This document shows, one piece after another, positions 25,922-35,623 of a stretch of 64,000 bases of DNA. The notes under the pieces were generated by a model. That model had not been told where the DNA came from. It made no database searches and worked only from the letters and a program-made list of their open reading frames with translations. Origin of the DNA: Nocardia sputorum (GTDB taxonomy: Bacteria; Actinomycetota; Actinomycetes; Mycobacteriales; Mycobacteriaceae); the NCBI RefSeq assembly GCF_027924405.1, contig NZ_AP026978.1, positions 1,488,001-1,552,000 of the forward strand. The letters run 5' to 3'. The position numbers and the translations under genes were made by a program. Every line of letters begins with the position of its first letter. Position 1 is the first letter of the stretch.

Positions 25922-27193
25922 CTACCCGAACGCGGGCAACGGTGGAGTCTCCGGGAAGACGACGGGCAACGAGACCAGGGCGCGGTGGAACGGACCCGGG
26001 CGCCACATCAGCTCCTCCACCGGGACCGCGAGCTGTATCTCGGGCAGCGCGTCGAGCAACTGGTCGATGGCATCCTGCGCGATCAGGTATGCCATCGATC
26101 TGGCGGGGCAGGCGTGCGGTCCGGCACCCCACGCGAGGTGCGCGCGGTTGTCGGTGTGCTCGCCGGTGTTGATCGCCGGGTCGTGATTGCACCCGGCCAT
26201 GCTGATGACGACCGGTTGGTGCGCGGGCAACCACACGTCGTCGATCAGGATGGGCTGTTTGGGGTAGCTGAAGCAGTAGTTGGCTCCCGGCGGGTCGTCG
26301 AACAGCACCTCGTCGAGCGCGTCGCGGGTGGACAGACTGCCACCGAAGATCCCGCCCGCGTACCGGCGGTCGGTGAGCATCAGTCGCAAGGTGTTGGCGA
26401 TCAAGTTCTGCTGCGGTTCGATTCCCGCCCCGTACAGGGTGACCAGCTGGTGGATCATCTCCCGGTCGTCGAGGGCGGCGGGGTGGCGCAGCAGTCGCGA
26501 CGTGATGTCGTCGCCCGGATTCCGTCGCTTCCGCTGCACCAGCTCGAACAGCGCGTCGGCGAGCATCGCGTTGCCCTTGTCGGCGTTGACGCCCTCGAAG
26601 ATGGCGGCCATGCCCATCGCCACCTGCTGCCCGATCTCCGGCGGGCAGCCGAGCATCTCGTTGAGCACCGCGAACGTGAGCGGGAACGCGTACTGGCTGA
26701 TCAGGTCCGCCGCGCCGTCCTGGCAGAAGGCGTTGATCAGCGGGCCCGCGACCTGTTCGGTCGTCGTGTGCAACGCGTACAGGTCGACCTCGCCGAGGCT
26801 CGCGACGTTCACCTGGCGGTAGCGCTCGTGTTCGAAGCCCGTGCTGCGCAGGGCATTCGGCCGCCATTCCATCATCGGCAGGATCGGGCAGTCTCCGGGA
26901 ATGCCCTGCTGCCAGGTCCGTGGGTCCGCCGGGAAGTGCACGGGGTCGTTGAGGATGCGCAACGCCGTGTAATAGCCGATCACCAACGTGGCGGGCACAT
27001 TCGGCGCCAGTTCCACCGGCACGAGCGAACCGAACCGGCGGCGCATCTCCCGGTAGGCGCGATGCGGGTCGGCGGCGAATTCCTCTGTGTACAGCGGGAC
27101 CCGGGGTCCGTCGGCGTCGAGCGGTGAACCGTGTTGGACGGGGCAGCCTTTCGGGCTTTCGGAAGTGGCTTGCGGGGACGGTGGCGTGGACAA
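25922..27193 (-). CDS. cytochrome P450 lacking canonical ExxR and I-helix Thr (CYP157-like)
   Basis: A P450 of about 423 residues. The haem-binding block AWGAGPHACPARSMAYLIA, with the proximal Cys, is clear. Two normally invariant features are missing: the K-helix E-x-x-R reads E-V-L-F in ALDEVLFDDPP, and the I-helix A-G-x-[DE]-T reads A-G-I-E-P in LYGAGIEPQQN. Streptomyces CYP157 enzymes share the loss of the ExxR Arg; those often sit in conservon operons, none of which is visible here. The N-terminal CPVQHG and EHERYR blocks are P450-like. The TTG at 27193 follows GGAG; a start at 27241 is possible. Substrate unknown. Confidence 0.85.
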   Translation of the reverse strand: MSTPPSPQATSESPKGCPVQHGSPLDADGPRVPLYTEEFAADPHRAYREMRRRFGSLVPVELAPNVPATLVIGYYTALRILNDPVHFPADPRTWQQGIPGDCPILPMMEWRPNALRSTGFEHERYRQVNVASLGEVDLYALHTTTEQVAGPLINAFCQDGAADLISQYAFPLTFAVLNEMLGCPPEIGQQVAMGMAAIFEGVNADKGNAMLADALFELVQRKRRNPGDDITSRLLRHPAALDDREMIHQLVTLYGAGIEPQQNLIANTLRLMLTDRRYAGGIFGGSLSTRDALDEVLFDDPPGANYCFSYPKQPILIDDVWLPAHQPVVISMAGCNHDPAINTGEHTDNRAHLAWGAGPHACPARSMAYLIAQDAIDQLLDALPEIQLAVPVEELMWRPGPFHRALVSLPVVFPETPPLPAFG

Positions 27194-27350
27194 AAGGCAT
27201 GACTCCAGAAGGGAAGGCTCTTCGCCGACGCGTGCGGGCAAGCGGGTCGGCTACGCGCCGGTCAGGTGCATGTTTCGCGATGTGCTACGGGATCGTAAGC
27301 AGTCGGAACCCGGTGGCGGGTGCGTTTGAGCCGCAGTGGCACAGAGTGAT

Positions 27351-28307
27351 TCACCCGAGTGCCACCGCGTACCGTTCGGCCAGCGCGGCCACGCGATCGG
27401 CGGGCCAGGGGCAGCGGATGTCGCCTCGGGTGGCGGCGAAGAAGAGTTCCAGCTGGACGTGCCAGGCGGCCAGCAGTTCCGGCCGTAGCCGAGCCAATTC
27501 CTCCGGCAGGGTCTGGGTGAGTTCCACTCGGACGCCCAGGTCGGGATCGGCCTCGAAGGCCCAGCGGACCGTGCCCGCGACGGCGCCGTCGTGCCGCCAC
27601 TCGTACGCCAACGTTCGAGGCGGCTCGACGTCGACCAGCGCACCCGCCTCGACATGCTGATTGGTCGACCGGACGGGTGGCCGGGCGCCCACGGACGGGG
27701 TCTCGTCGCCGACGAGCGAAGTCCACACCGAGTCCATCGGCTGCCACACCAGGTCACGCGCGAACCGCAACACGTAGCCACCGGCGACCTCCTCGCAGTC
27801 GCCCGTGTCGAGCCCGAACTCCTCGATATAGCGCTCGATATCGGCAAGCCAAGTCGTGTCCGGCTCGGTGGGGCTGTCGCCGAGCAGGCCCGCGAGTGCC
27901 GTCAGGCAACGATCCCACCCGACGGCGGATCGCGCGGCGCCGAGCCGTCCTAGCGGTCCGCCGCCGAGGACGTGGGTGAAGACCAACAGCGTCCCGTCCC
28001 CGTCGGGCACGAGTTCGAATCGCAGCACGTCCTCGTTCCACCGGAACATGTAGACCTTGGGCGGGTCGAACTCGAGCACCTCGCCGCGGGAGGTGCTTTC
28101 GACCGTCTCGGGTGCGTCGGCGAAGGTGAAGCGCATCGCCGCGCCGGGCCGTGGTTCGGTCGTCACCGCGGCCGGGAACCAGGCGGCCATTTCCGCCGGG
28201 TCGCTGATCGCGCGCCACACCTTCGCCGGGGGATGCGCCAGCCTGCGTTCGAACCGCAGGGTCGGGGCGCCGTCGATGGTGCGCAGCTGTGCTCGGGGAT
28301 CGCTCAT
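27351..28307 (-). CDS. tandem AHSA1/SRPBCC-domain protein
   Basis: A 318-residue protein with two SRPBCC (AHSA1-like) segments. The first (about 15-150) begins TLRFERRLAHPPAKVWRAIS and contains MAAWFPAAV and YMFRWNEDVLRFEL; the second (about 200-318) contains TLAYEWRHDGAVAGTVRW and VELTQTLPEELARL. Such proteins bind hydrophobic ligands. The ATG at 28307 overlaps the stop of the upstream ArsR gene as ATGA. ArsR plus AHSA1 pairs are common in actinobacteria, so the regulator probably controls this gene through the shared promoter. Ligand unknown. Confidence 0.82.
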   Translation of the reverse strand: MSDPRAQLRTIDGAPTLRFERRLAHPPAKVWRAISDPAEMAAWFPAAVTTEPRPGAAMRFTFADAPETVESTSRGEVLEFDPPKVYMFRWNEDVLRFELVPDGDGTLLVFTHVLGGGPLGRLGAARSAVGWDRCLTALAGLLGDSPTEPDTTWLADIERYIEEFGLDTGDCEEVAGGYVLRFARDLVWQPMDSVWTSLVGDETPSVGARPPVRSTNQHVEAGALVDVEPPRTLAYEWRHDGAVAGTVRWAFEADPDLGVRVELTQTLPEELARLRPELLAAWHVQLELFFAATRGDIRCPWPADRVAALAERYAVALG

Positions 28308-28627
28308 GGTTGTCCTTTCTCGTCGGGCATGGCGTCGAGATGACGTTCCAGGGCGTCGAGGCTCGTGTCCCACATCCGCCGGTACGGCGCGAGCCAGGCC
28401 TCGATCTCGGCCAGTGGTTCCGGTCGCAACCGGTACCAGCGCCGCTGTGCGTCCTGGCGCACGTCGACCAGACCCGCGCCGCGCAGGACCTTCAGGTGCT
28501 TGGACACCGTCGGCTGGGCCAGTCGCAGCTGCGCGACCAGGTCGCCGACCAGTCGCTCCCGCTCGCGCAGCAGGTCCAGGATCTCCCGGCGGCGTGGCTC
28601 GGCCAGCGCCTCGAACGTAGATGCCAT
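28304..28627 (-). CDS. ArsR-family transcriptional regulator
   Basis: A 107-residue winged-helix regulator: STFEALAEPRRREILDLLRE, then QLRLAQPTVSKHLKVLRGAG (recognition helix) and QRRWYRLRPEPLAEI. No metal-binding Cys cluster is visible, so it is not a classic metal sensor. I prefer the ATG at 28627 to the one at 28645, because TATATT (28639-28634) sits as a -10 element exactly six bases before it, as in a leaderless gene, and the palindrome at 28623-28641 then lies across promoter and start. It is coupled to the AHSA1 gene by ATGA. Confidence 0.88.
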   Translation of the reverse strand: MASTFEALAEPRRREILDLLRERERLVGDLVAQLRLAQPTVSKHLKVLRGAGLVDVRQDAQRRWYRLRPEPLAEIEAWLAPYRRMWDTSLDALERHLDAMPDEKGQP

Positions 28628-28641
28628 ATTGGCAATATAGC
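28623..28641. promoter_or_regulatory. ArsR operator candidate overlapping its own -10 and start
   Basis: Inverted repeat GCCATATT-GGC-AATATAGC with one mismatch in eight-base arms. On the minus strand it contains the -10 hexamer TATATT and the arsR ATG, so binding would directly block transcription of arsR and the AHSA1 gene. Confidence 0.65.
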
Positions 28642-28949
28642 TCATATGGAATATAAAAACATCGTGAAGCCCGCCAGACGTGTTCGCCGGAAGCCGGATC
28701 GCGGCGACGGGTTCGGCGAACCCGACAGATCCTGCGGTGATACCGCAATGCTATTGAGTGTTACCGATATCCGGCGCTCTGTTCGGCACCGGCTGTGTCG
28801 GTCAGGTGTTTTCGGCGAACTGGGGCGTAATCGAAACATCTAGTACGTTCTCCGGGATAACGAGAAGCAGTTCTCGGGTGAGGCCGGCCAGCAGCGCCGG
28901 TTCCGATCCCGGCCGCTCGGCGACATCGGGCGGGTAGGTGGAGGTGTCC
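28642..28949. other. divergent intergenic region, no gene
   Basis: A relatively AT-rich gap between arsR and the second beta-lactamase-fold lipoprotein. It should hold both promoters. A 6-bp inverted repeat CGAGAA-GCAG-TTCTCG occurs at 28861-28876, with a related GTTCTC about 20 bases upstream, and may be an operator for the lipoprotein gene. I see no convincing coding sequence. Confidence 0.35.
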
Positions 28950-29918
28950 ATGCTTGTTGACCGCGCCGTCGTCACTTGGCGGGGAGACAAGAGTCAGCCG
29001 ACCCGAGGCCGCGCCCCTGTCGTCGCGGCCGGCGGTCGGCGATTCCGCAGAATACGAAACGTCCTCGGCTGTGCGGCGCTTGCCGTAGCGCTGGTGGCCG
29101 GGTGTACAACCGACCGCAGCGAGGACTCGGCATCGAGCGAACCGAGCATCACCGAGGCCGCGGCGCGCACCGACCAGAAGGGCCTGTCCCTCATCCTGCC
29201 GGGCACCTTGGCCGCGAGCTATGCCGAGCTCGCGGCGGGCGTGCGGGGGAAGCTCGGCATGGCCATCATGCCGGTCGGCGGCGAGCAGGCGATCACCTTC
29301 GGTGAATGGACCAGCGGTCCGGCCTGGTCGACGATGAAGGTGCCGCTCACCATCGCCGCGCTGCGGCGCAGTCCGGGCAGCTCGAGCTACGCCGCGTCGG
29401 CCGCGATCACGCAGTCCGACAACGCCGCCGCCGACGTGCTCTGGCAGTCGCTCGGCACGCCGCAGGAGGCGGCGCAGGCCGTCCAGGCGGTCCTGCGCGA
29501 AGGCGGGGACAACAAGACCGTCGTGCCCGCCACCCGCACCCGTTCCGAGCACTCGGCCTTCGGGCAGGCGGAGTGGTCGCTGACGGATCAGGTGCGGTTC
29601 GCCTCGCGGTTGCCCTGCCTGCCGCAGACCGATCGCGTGACCTCGCTGATGGAACAGGTCATCGCCAGCCAGCGCTGGGGTCTCGGCGAGCTCGGCGGCG
29701 CCGAATTCAAGGGCGGCTGGGGCCCGGACGTCTCGGGCAACTACCTGGTGCGGCAGTTCGGGGTCATCGACGTCCCCTCGGGGCAGATCGCGATCGCGAT
29801 CGCCGTGCAGCCGGAGTCGGGATCGTTCAGCGACGGCATGAACGTCCTGGACAAACTCGCCACGGTCGTCTCGGAGCATCTCGACGAACTGTCCGGGGGA
29901 CGCTGCCCGGCCGCATGA
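28950..29918 (+). CDS. lipoprotein with beta-lactamase/transpeptidase-like fold (paralogue)
   Basis: A 322-residue protein with a basic N-terminus, hydrophobic segment and lipobox ALVAGC. Catalytic-type motifs are S-T-M-K in [20 protein letters not shown] in [15 protein letters not shown] and FKGGWGPD. Many blocks are shared with the lipoprotein at 13812-14717 ([31 protein letters not shown]), so the two are paralogues. The ATG at 28950 follows GGAGG; a GTG at 28938 is also in frame. Probable anchored serine hydrolase of the envelope; activity against beta-lactams untested. Confidence 0.78.
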   Translation: MLVDRAVVTWRGDKSQPTRGRAPVVAAGGRRFRRIRNVLGCAALAVALVAGCTTDRSEDSASSEPSITEAAARTDQKGLSLILPGTLAASYAELAAGVRGKLGMAIMPVGGEQAITFGEWTSGPAWSTMKVPLTIAALRRSPGSSSYAASAAITQSDNAAADVLWQSLGTPQEAAQAVQAVLREGGDNKTVVPATRTRSEHSAFGQAEWSLTDQVRFASRLPCLPQTDRVTSLMEQVIASQRWGLGELGGAEFKGGWGPDVSGNYLVRQFGVIDVPSGQIAIAIAVQPESGSFSDGMNVLDKLATVVSEHLDELSGGRCPAA

Positions 29919-30000
29919 GGTCATCTGTCCAGGTCGGTGTTACACGCCGTTCACGGGGGCGGGGCTGCCGAGATCGGACATGAAGGGCAAGATAGCGGCC

Positions 30001-31035
30001 ATGCGCATCGGAGTTCTGACCGGAGGCGGAGACTGCCCAGGACTGAACGCGGTCATCCGCGCTGTCGTTCGGACCGCGAACGGCCGTTACGGAGACGCGA
30101 TCGTCGGTTTCGAGGACGGCTGGCGCGGCCTATTGGAGGATCGGAAGATCCAGATCCGCAACGACGACCGCACCGACCGCATCCTCACCAAGGGCGGCAC
30201 CATCCTCGGCACCGCCCGCACCAACCCCGACGTGCTGCGCGCCGGCCTGGGCCGGATCAAGCAGACCCTGGACGACAACGGCATCGAAGCGCTGATCCCG
30301 ATCGGCGGCGAGGGCACCCTCACCGCCGCGAGCTGGCTGTCCGACGAGGGCGTGCCGGTGGTCGGCGTCCCGAAGACCATCGACAACGACATCGATTGCA
30401 CCGACGTCACTTTCGGCCACGACACGGCGCTGAGCATCGCCACCGAGGCGATCGACCGGCTGCACACCACCGCCGAATCGCACCAGCGCGTCATGCTCAT
30501 CGAGGTGATGGGCCGCCACGCGGGCTGGATCGCGATCAGCGCGGGCATGGCGGCCGGCGCGCACCTGACCCTGGTGCCGGAGGTCCCGTTCGAGGTCGAC
30601 GAGGTGTGCGCCATGATCAAGCGGCGGTTCCAGCGCGGTGACAAGCACTTCATCTGCGTCGTCGCCGAGGGCTCGCACCCTGCGCCGGACTCCGGGTTCA
30701 CCTTGCGCGAGGGCGGTATCGACGAGTTCGGCCACGAGCGCTTCACCGGCGTCGCGCAGCAGCTCGGCGTGGAGATCGAGCGGCGCATCGGCAAGGAAGT
30801 CCGCACCACCGTGCTCGGTCACGTGCAGCGCGGCGGCAGCCCCACGCCCTACGACCGGGTGCTGGCCACTCGCTTCGGCCTGCACGCGGCCGAGGCCGTG
30901 CACGCGGGCAAGTTCGGCCAGATGGTCGCCTTGCACGGCACCTCCATCGACCTGGTTCCGCTGTCGGAGGCCACCAAACAGCTCAAGCGCGTGCCGACGG
31001 AGCGCTATCGCGAGGCGGAGGCGTTCTTCGGGTAG
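30001..31035 (+). CDS. pfkA: ATP-dependent 6-phosphofructokinase
   Basis: PfkA phosphorylates fructose 6-phosphate in glycolysis. The 344-residue product begins [19 protein letters not shown] (nucleotide loop) and carries [21 protein letters not shown] (with the catalytic Asp) and GRHAGWIA. Gly after GGE and Lys in PKTIDND is the combination expected for the ATP-using actinobacterial enzymes rather than the pyrophosphate-using ones, which have Asp in the first position. I start at ATG 30001, matching family length; an in-frame start 21 bases upstream is not supported. In mycobacteria pfkA lies between gatA and gatB. Confidence 0.95.
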   Translation: MRIGVLTGGGDCPGLNAVIRAVVRTANGRYGDAIVGFEDGWRGLLEDRKIQIRNDDRTDRILTKGGTILGTARTNPDVLRAGLGRIKQTLDDNGIEALIPIGGEGTLTAASWLSDEGVPVVGVPKTIDNDIDCTDVTFGHDTALSIATEAIDRLHTTAESHQRVMLIEVMGRHAGWIAISAGMAAGAHLTLVPEVPFEVDEVCAMIKRRFQRGDKHFICVVAEGSHPAPDSGFTLREGGIDEFGHERFTGVAQQLGVEIERRIGKEVRTTVLGHVQRGGSPTPYDRVLATRFGLHAAEAVHAGKFGQMVALHGTSIDLVPLSEATKQLKRVPTERYREAEAFFG

Positions 31036-31159
31036 GAACGCGCACAGGTCGACGCGCTCTTCGGCGCAGACCGGATCGATGACGCGTGAACGGAGGCGCA
31101 CCGGCGACCGAAACCGCTTCGGTTCGTCCCGTACCGGCGCGGCGGCTACCCTGGCCGGT

Positions 31160-31603
31160 ATGGCCGAGATCCACGTGAACGATCTGCCGAAAGCCACCGT
31201 CGATGTATTGCACCGGCGGGCGCGCGCGGCGGGGCTGCCGTTGCCGGACTACATCGGGCGTGAGCTGATCGCGCTGGCGCGGCGGCGTACACCGGACGAC
31301 ACGGTCGTGGAATTCCTGGAATCCGAAGGACGCGACCTGGCACCGGATATCGATGACGACGCCGTGGCGCTCGTGCAAAGCTACGGCCTGCCCATCGATG
31401 CGCTCGGCGTCCTCGGCCGCCGCGCTCGCTCCGCCGGACTTCCGCTGGGGCAGTACGTGCGTCGCGAGCTGAACCGAACCGCTCGGCAGACCACCGTCGA
31501 GGACGCCCTGCTGGAGTTCCAGGAGGTGCGGGAACAGAACCCCGGCCTGCAGCTCGACATGGCGGAAATCGCCGCTGCGGTGCGGTACGCGCGCGGCGAA
31601 TAG
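31160..31603 (+). CDS. tandem ribbon-helix-helix (FitA/VapB-like) protein
   Basis: A 147-residue protein made of two similar halves. The first half (residues 5-52) has LPKATVDVLHRRARAAGLPL and YIGRELIALARR; the second (about 77-120) has LPIDALGVLGRRARSAGLPL and YVRRELNRTARQ. Each half resembles one ribbon-helix-helix antitoxin monomer, so the chain may form an intramolecular DNA-binding pair. No PIN-domain or other toxin gene follows; the next gene is a lipoprotein hydrolase. The -10 hexamer TACCCT (31147-31152) is seven bases before the ATG: probable leaderless transcript. Confidence 0.75.
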   Translation: MAEIHVNDLPKATVDVLHRRARAAGLPLPDYIGRELIALARRRTPDDTVVEFLESEGRDLAPDIDDDAVALVQSYGLPIDALGVLGRRARSAGLPLGQYVRRELNRTARQTTVEDALLEFQEVREQNPGLQLDMAEIAAAVRYARGE

Positions 31604-31639
31604 CGGGGGCCGGTGCGCGCGGTCGGTACTGTGAGTCGC

Positions 31640-33016
31640 ATGCGCAGTGGGCGACTGATCGCGTTGGCCCTGTTCGTGATCGCGGCGTTGGTCGCCGGGT
31701 GTTCGGAGTCGAATCCGCCCGATCCGACCATCGGCGATTGGCACGGCGCCATCGAGGTCCCCGGTCAACCGGTGCAGGTGGGCGTGACCTTCCGCGACGA
31801 CGGCACAGCCACCATCGACATCCCCTCGCAAGGGGTGACGGGCACGCAACTGAAGGATGTCAGCTCCGACCGCGACGGCGTGTCGTTCGCGATCCCCGAC
31901 ATCCCGGGCGACCCGGTGTTCCACGGCGAATACGAGTCCGGAAGCGACCGGATCACCGGCGATTTCACCCAGTCGGGCCAGAGCTTCCGGCTGACGCTGA
32001 GCCGAGGCAAGGTCGAACCCCCCGCCCGTCCGCAGGAACCGAAGCCGCCGTTCCCGTACCAGACCGAGGACGTCACCTACCGCAGCGGCGACGTCACCAT
32101 CGCGGGCACCCTGACCGAGCCGCAGGGCGCGGGCCCGTTCCCCGCCATCCTCATGATCACCGGAAGCGGACCGCAGGACCGCGACGAGGACCTCATGGGG
32201 CACAAGCCGTTCCTGCTGCTGGCCGACACCTTCACCCGCGCGGGCTACGCCGTGCTGCGCACCGACGATCGCGGCGTCGGCGGCACCGGCGGCAAGCTGG
32301 ACGACGCGAGCTACACGGACCTGGCCGAGGACGCCGCCGCGGGCGTCCGCTTCCTGCGCGACCGCGCCGACATCGACCCGGCCCGAGTCGGGCTCTTCGG
32401 TCACAGCGAGGGCGGCTACCTCGCGCCGCTGGTCGCCGCGCGCCCGGACAGTGGCGTCGCGTTCGCCGTCCTGATGGCCGGACCCGGCGTTCCCGGCACG
32501 GACGTGCTGATCGAGCAGACCCGCCTGCTCGCCGCCGCCAACGGCGCACCACCCGACCAGATCGAGGCCCAGGTGCGCGACACCACCGAACTGGCCACTC
32601 TGCTGAAGGCGGGTGACCTGCAAGGCGCGAAACAGCTGGCCGTGCGGCAGAACCAGTCCCGGCCCGCCGACCAGCGCGTGCCGGACGATCAGGCGGCCGC
32701 GCCGATCACGCCGTATCTGGCGGCCCTGGTCGCCTACGATCCGGCGCCCGCCCTCTCGGCCCTGCGCGTCCCGGTGCTCGCGTTCTTCGGCGGCAAGGAT
32801 CTCCAGGTGCCCCCGGCGCAGAGCGAGCAGCCGATGCGCGACCTCCTCGCCGCCGACCCCGACGCGACCGTCCACGTCTTCCCCGGCCTCAACCATCTGA
32901 TGCAACCCACCGAGACCGGCCGTCCCAGCGAGTACAGCACCATCGAGACGACCATCGCGCCCGAGGTCCTCGACTACGTCACCGGGTGGCTGCGGCAGCG
33001 GGTCCCGTCGAAGTAG
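31640..33016 (+). CDS. lipoprotein alpha/beta-hydrolase (dienelactone-hydrolase-like)
   Basis: A 458-residue lipoprotein: signal sequence and lipobox LVAGC at about residue 20, a beta-rich N-terminal domain (residues 25-125), then an alpha/beta-hydrolase with oxyanion block [15 protein letters not shown], nucleophile elbow [15 protein letters not shown] (G-H-S-E-G), and likely acid and His in [10 protein letters not shown] and [10 protein letters not shown]. It probably cleaves an ester or peptide at the cell surface. The -10 hexamer TACTGT (31627-31632) seven bases before the ATG suggests a leaderless mRNA; the earlier start at 31613 is less likely because it would add residues before the signal peptide. 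Confidence 0.85.
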   Translation: MRSGRLIALALFVIAALVAGCSESNPPDPTIGDWHGAIEVPGQPVQVGVTFRDDGTATIDIPSQGVTGTQLKDVSSDRDGVSFAIPDIPGDPVFHGEYESGSDRITGDFTQSGQSFRLTLSRGKVEPPARPQEPKPPFPYQTEDVTYRSGDVTIAGTLTEPQGAGPFPAILMITGSGPQDRDEDLMGHKPFLLLADTFTRAGYAVLRTDDRGVGGTGGKLDDASYTDLAEDAAAGVRFLRDRADIDPARVGLFGHSEGGYLAPLVAARPDSGVAFAVLMAGPGVPGTDVLIEQTRLLAAANGAPPDQIEAQVRDTTELATLLKAGDLQGAKQLAVRQNQSRPADQRVPDDQAAAPITPYLAALVAYDPAPALSALRVPVLAFFGGKDLQVPPAQSEQPMRDLLAADPDATVHVFPGLNHLMQPTETGRPSEYSTIETTIAPEVLDYVTGWLRQRVPSK

Positions 33017-33075
33017 CGCCGCGCGACGCGAGAGCCGCTGCGCTGCGACGGGAGCGTTTACCTAAACTGATGGCC

Positions 33076-34581
33076 ATGAGCGCACCCACGGTCGACCTGA
33101 TGGATTACTCGGATGTCATCGCCCGGTTCGAGCCGGTGCTCGGCATGGAGGTCCACGTCGAGCTGAACACCGCGACCAAGATGTTCTGCGGTTGCCCGAC
33201 CGAGTTCGGCGCCGAGCCGAATACCCAGGTCTGCCCGGTGTGCCTCGGTCTGCCCGGTTCGCTCCCGGTGGTCAACCAGAAGGCCGTCGAGTCCGCGATC
33301 CGGATCGGTCTGGCGCTGAACTGCTCGATCACCCCGTGGGGCCGGTTCGCGCGTAAGAACTACTTCTACCCCGATCAGCCGAAGAACTACCAGATCAGCC
33401 AGTACGACGAGCCGATCGCCACGAACGGGCACCTGGACGTGGTGCTCGACGACGGCAGCACCTTCCGCGTCGACATCGAGCGCGCGCACATGGAAGAGGA
33501 CACCGGCAAGTCGGTGCACATCGGCGGCGCGACCGGCCGCATCCACGGCGCCAGCCACTCGTTGCTGGACTACAACCGGGCGGGTGTGCCGCTGATCGAG
33601 ATCGTCACCAAGCCGATCACCGGCGCGGGGGAGCGTGCGCCGGAGGTGGCGCGGGCCTACGTGACGGCGTTGCGAGATCTGCTGAAGTCGCTCGGGGTCT
33701 CCGACGTGAAGATGGAGCAGGGCTCGCTGCGCTGTGACGCGAATGTCTCGCTGATGCCCATCGGCGCAACGGAATTCGGCACCCGCACGGAGACCAAGAA
33801 CGTCAACTCGCTGCGCAGCGTCGAGGTCGCGGTGCGCTTCGAGATGCGCAGGCAGGCCGCGGTGCTCGCGGGCGGCGGCACGATCGTGCAGGAGACCAGG
33901 CACTTCCACGAGACCGACGGAACCACCTCGCCCGGCCGCCGCAAGGAGACCGCCGAGGACTACCGCTACTTCCCCGAGCCGGATCTCGAGCCCGTCGCGC
34001 CCGACGCGGACTGGGTGGAGCAGCTGCGCGACACCATCCCGGAGTACCCGTGGCTGCGCCGGGCGCGCATCCAGTCCGACTGGGGCCTGTCCGACGAGGT
34101 GATGCGCGACCTGGTCAACGCGGGTGCGCTGGACCTGATCATCGCCACCGTCGACGCGGGCGCCCCAGCCAACGAGGCGCGCTCCTGGTGGGTCGCCTAC
34201 CTCACCGAGAAGGCCAAGGAGCGCGAAGTCGCGCTGGACGAGCTGCCGATCACCCCGGCCCAGGTCGCCGAGGTGATCAAGCTGGTCGACGCGAAGACGA
34301 TCAACAACAAGGTGGCCAAGCAGGTCGTCGACCATGTGCTGGAAGGCGAAGGCGATCCGGCGCAGATCGTCGAGGCCAAGGGGCTCGGCATGGTCAGCGA
34401 CGACAGCGCCCTGCAGGCGGAGGTGGAGAAGGCGCTGGCCGCCAACCCCGATATCGCCGACAAGATCCGTTCCGGCAAGGTGCAGGCGGCGGGCAAGATC
34501 GTCGGCGACGTCATGAAGGCGACCCGCGGCCAGGCCGACGCGGCCCGTGTCCGGGAACTCGTCCTCGCCGCGTGCGGCTGA
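33076..34581 (+). CDS. gatB: aspartyl/glutamyl-tRNA amidotransferase subunit B
   Basis: GatB activates the misacylated tRNA carboxylate and completes transamidation with GatA and GatC. The 501-residue product carries the GatB signature [14 protein letters not shown], the zinc-site cysteines in CGCPTEF and [29 protein letters not shown] and the C-terminal YqeY-like helical domain that binds tRNA. The -10 TAAACT (33063-33068) seven bases before the ATG points to a leaderless transcript from its own promoter, consistent with separation from gatCA. Longer in-frame sequence upstream has no family similarity. Confidence 0.96.
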   Translation: MSAPTVDLMDYSDVIARFEPVLGMEVHVELNTATKMFCGCPTEFGAEPNTQVCPVCLGLPGSLPVVNQKAVESAIRIGLALNCSITPWGRFARKNYFYPDQPKNYQISQYDEPIATNGHLDVVLDDGSTFRVDIERAHMEEDTGKSVHIGGATGRIHGASHSLLDYNRAGVPLIEIVTKPITGAGERAPEVARAYVTALRDLLKSLGVSDVKMEQGSLRCDANVSLMPIGATEFGTRTETKNVNSLRSVEVAVRFEMRRQAAVLAGGGTIVQETRHFHETDGTTSPGRRKETAEDYRYFPEPDLEPVAPDADWVEQLRDTIPEYPWLRRARIQSDWGLSDEVMRDLVNAGALDLIIATVDAGAPANEARSWWVAYLTEKAKEREVALDELPITPAQVAEVIKLVDAKTINNKVAKQVVDHVLEGEGDPAQIVEAKGLGMVSDDSALQAEVEKALAANPDIADKIRSGKVQAAGKIVGDVMKATRGQADAARVRELVLAACG

Positions 34582-34585
34582 GCAG

Positions 34586-35527
34586 TCAGCGAGGGCGGTC
34601 GAGCGCGACCGAGTCGTAGGTCGTGTCCGGGGTCGGCGGCGTGGTGTAGCGGGCGTTCGGGAGATAGAGACGGTCTCCGAACATCGCGACCGTCGTCGGC
34701 ACGTCGAAGCGCGGGTCGGTGACGCGCCGTTCGACGGTCCCCGTCGTGCCGGAGGGATCGAGCGAGACCACGGCGATCGCGTTGGACCGGTTCTGGACGA
34801 CGAACAATGTGCCGCCACGCAAGAGCAGCCCGTCGCCGCCGGGCAGCGTCTCGCCGCCCAGATCGACCTGTCGCGTCACGCCCGTCGCCGGCTCGACGCG
34901 GAACAACCGGCCGGTCACCGACTGCATGACGATCAACCCGTCGCCGTCGGGCGTGCGCACGATTCCGTTGGCGTTGATCGCGCCGGGTTCGTAGCGGATG
35001 TCGCCGGTCAGTGGTCGCCGCACCACCGCGGGAGGCGGCGGCAGCGCGTCGTCGTCGCCGACGGGCAGGTGGTAGAGCACCGGCGCTCGCGAGTCGGTGA
35101 ACCACGCGCCCGTCGGGGTGAGCACCACGTCGTTGACGAACGTGTCCGGAGGCGTACCGAGCCGGTAGCTCGCCAGCACCGCGCCCGTGTCGGCGTCCAC
35201 GACGCGGGCGTCGCCTCCGGTGCCACCGGCGACGAACAGCCTGCCCCGGTGGTCGATCTGGAGGCCCAGCGCCGGCGTACCCGGCCCGGGGCTCAGGATG
35301 TCGCCTCGTCCGGTTATCAGGTCGGCGCGGTAGATGGAGCCGTCGGCCCGTGAGCCGAAGTAGGCCACCGGTCGCGATCCGATCGCGATGCCCTCCGGCT
35401 GGAATCCGGCGGGCAGGCCGATCGTGGTGCGCGGGTCCGGACGGTGTGCCGTCGTCCGCTCCGCGGATACCAGCGCCGTAGCGCCGAGACAGGCGAGCGC
35501 GGCCGAGAGCACGAGGACTCTCTTCAT
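34586..35527 (-). CDS. secreted SMP-30/gluconolactonase-like beta-propeller protein
   Basis: A 313-residue protein with a signal peptide (residues 1-24, KRVLVLSAALACLGATALVSA) and repeated propeller blades such as PEGIAIGSRPVAYFGSRADG, ALGLQIDHRGRLFVAGG and FVNDVVLTPTGAWFTDS, followed by INANGIVRTPDGDGLIV. The N-D and N-A-N-G positions resemble the metal-binding residues of SMP-30/lactonase propellers. Exported, so probably acts outside the membrane; substrate unknown. The ATG at 35527 follows AAAGGAAA; the earlier in-frame ATG at 35593 would spoil the signal peptide. It converges on gatB with a 4-bp gap. Confidence 0.8.
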   Translation of the reverse strand: MKRVLVLSAALACLGATALVSAERTTAHRPDPRTTIGLPAGFQPEGIAIGSRPVAYFGSRADGSIYRADLITGRGDILSPGPGTPALGLQIDHRGRLFVAGGTGGDARVVDADTGAVLASYRLGTPPDTFVNDVVLTPTGAWFTDSRAPVLYHLPVGDDDALPPPPAVVRRPLTGDIRYEPGAINANGIVRTPDGDGLIVMQSVTGRLFRVEPATGVTRQVDLGGETLPGGDGLLLRGGTLFVVQNRSNAIAVVSLDPSGTTGTVERRVTDPRFDVPTTVAMFGDRLYLPNARYTTPPTPDTTYDSVALDRPR

Positions 35528-35623
35528 CTGGTCGTTTCCTTTGTCGTCATCGCCGGGCCCACCGGCAGGAGTGCCTGATGCCGATCGTCGCACGCGGAAG
35601 CCATGGGCGGCTGATGCCCGCGC

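Noticed and set aside
25257..27200. Long minus-strand frame spanning P450 and cysteine dioxygenase
   Set aside because: Only the last 182 codons are a cupin; the upstream part is a shadow of the P450 gene in another frame. Not a fusion protein.
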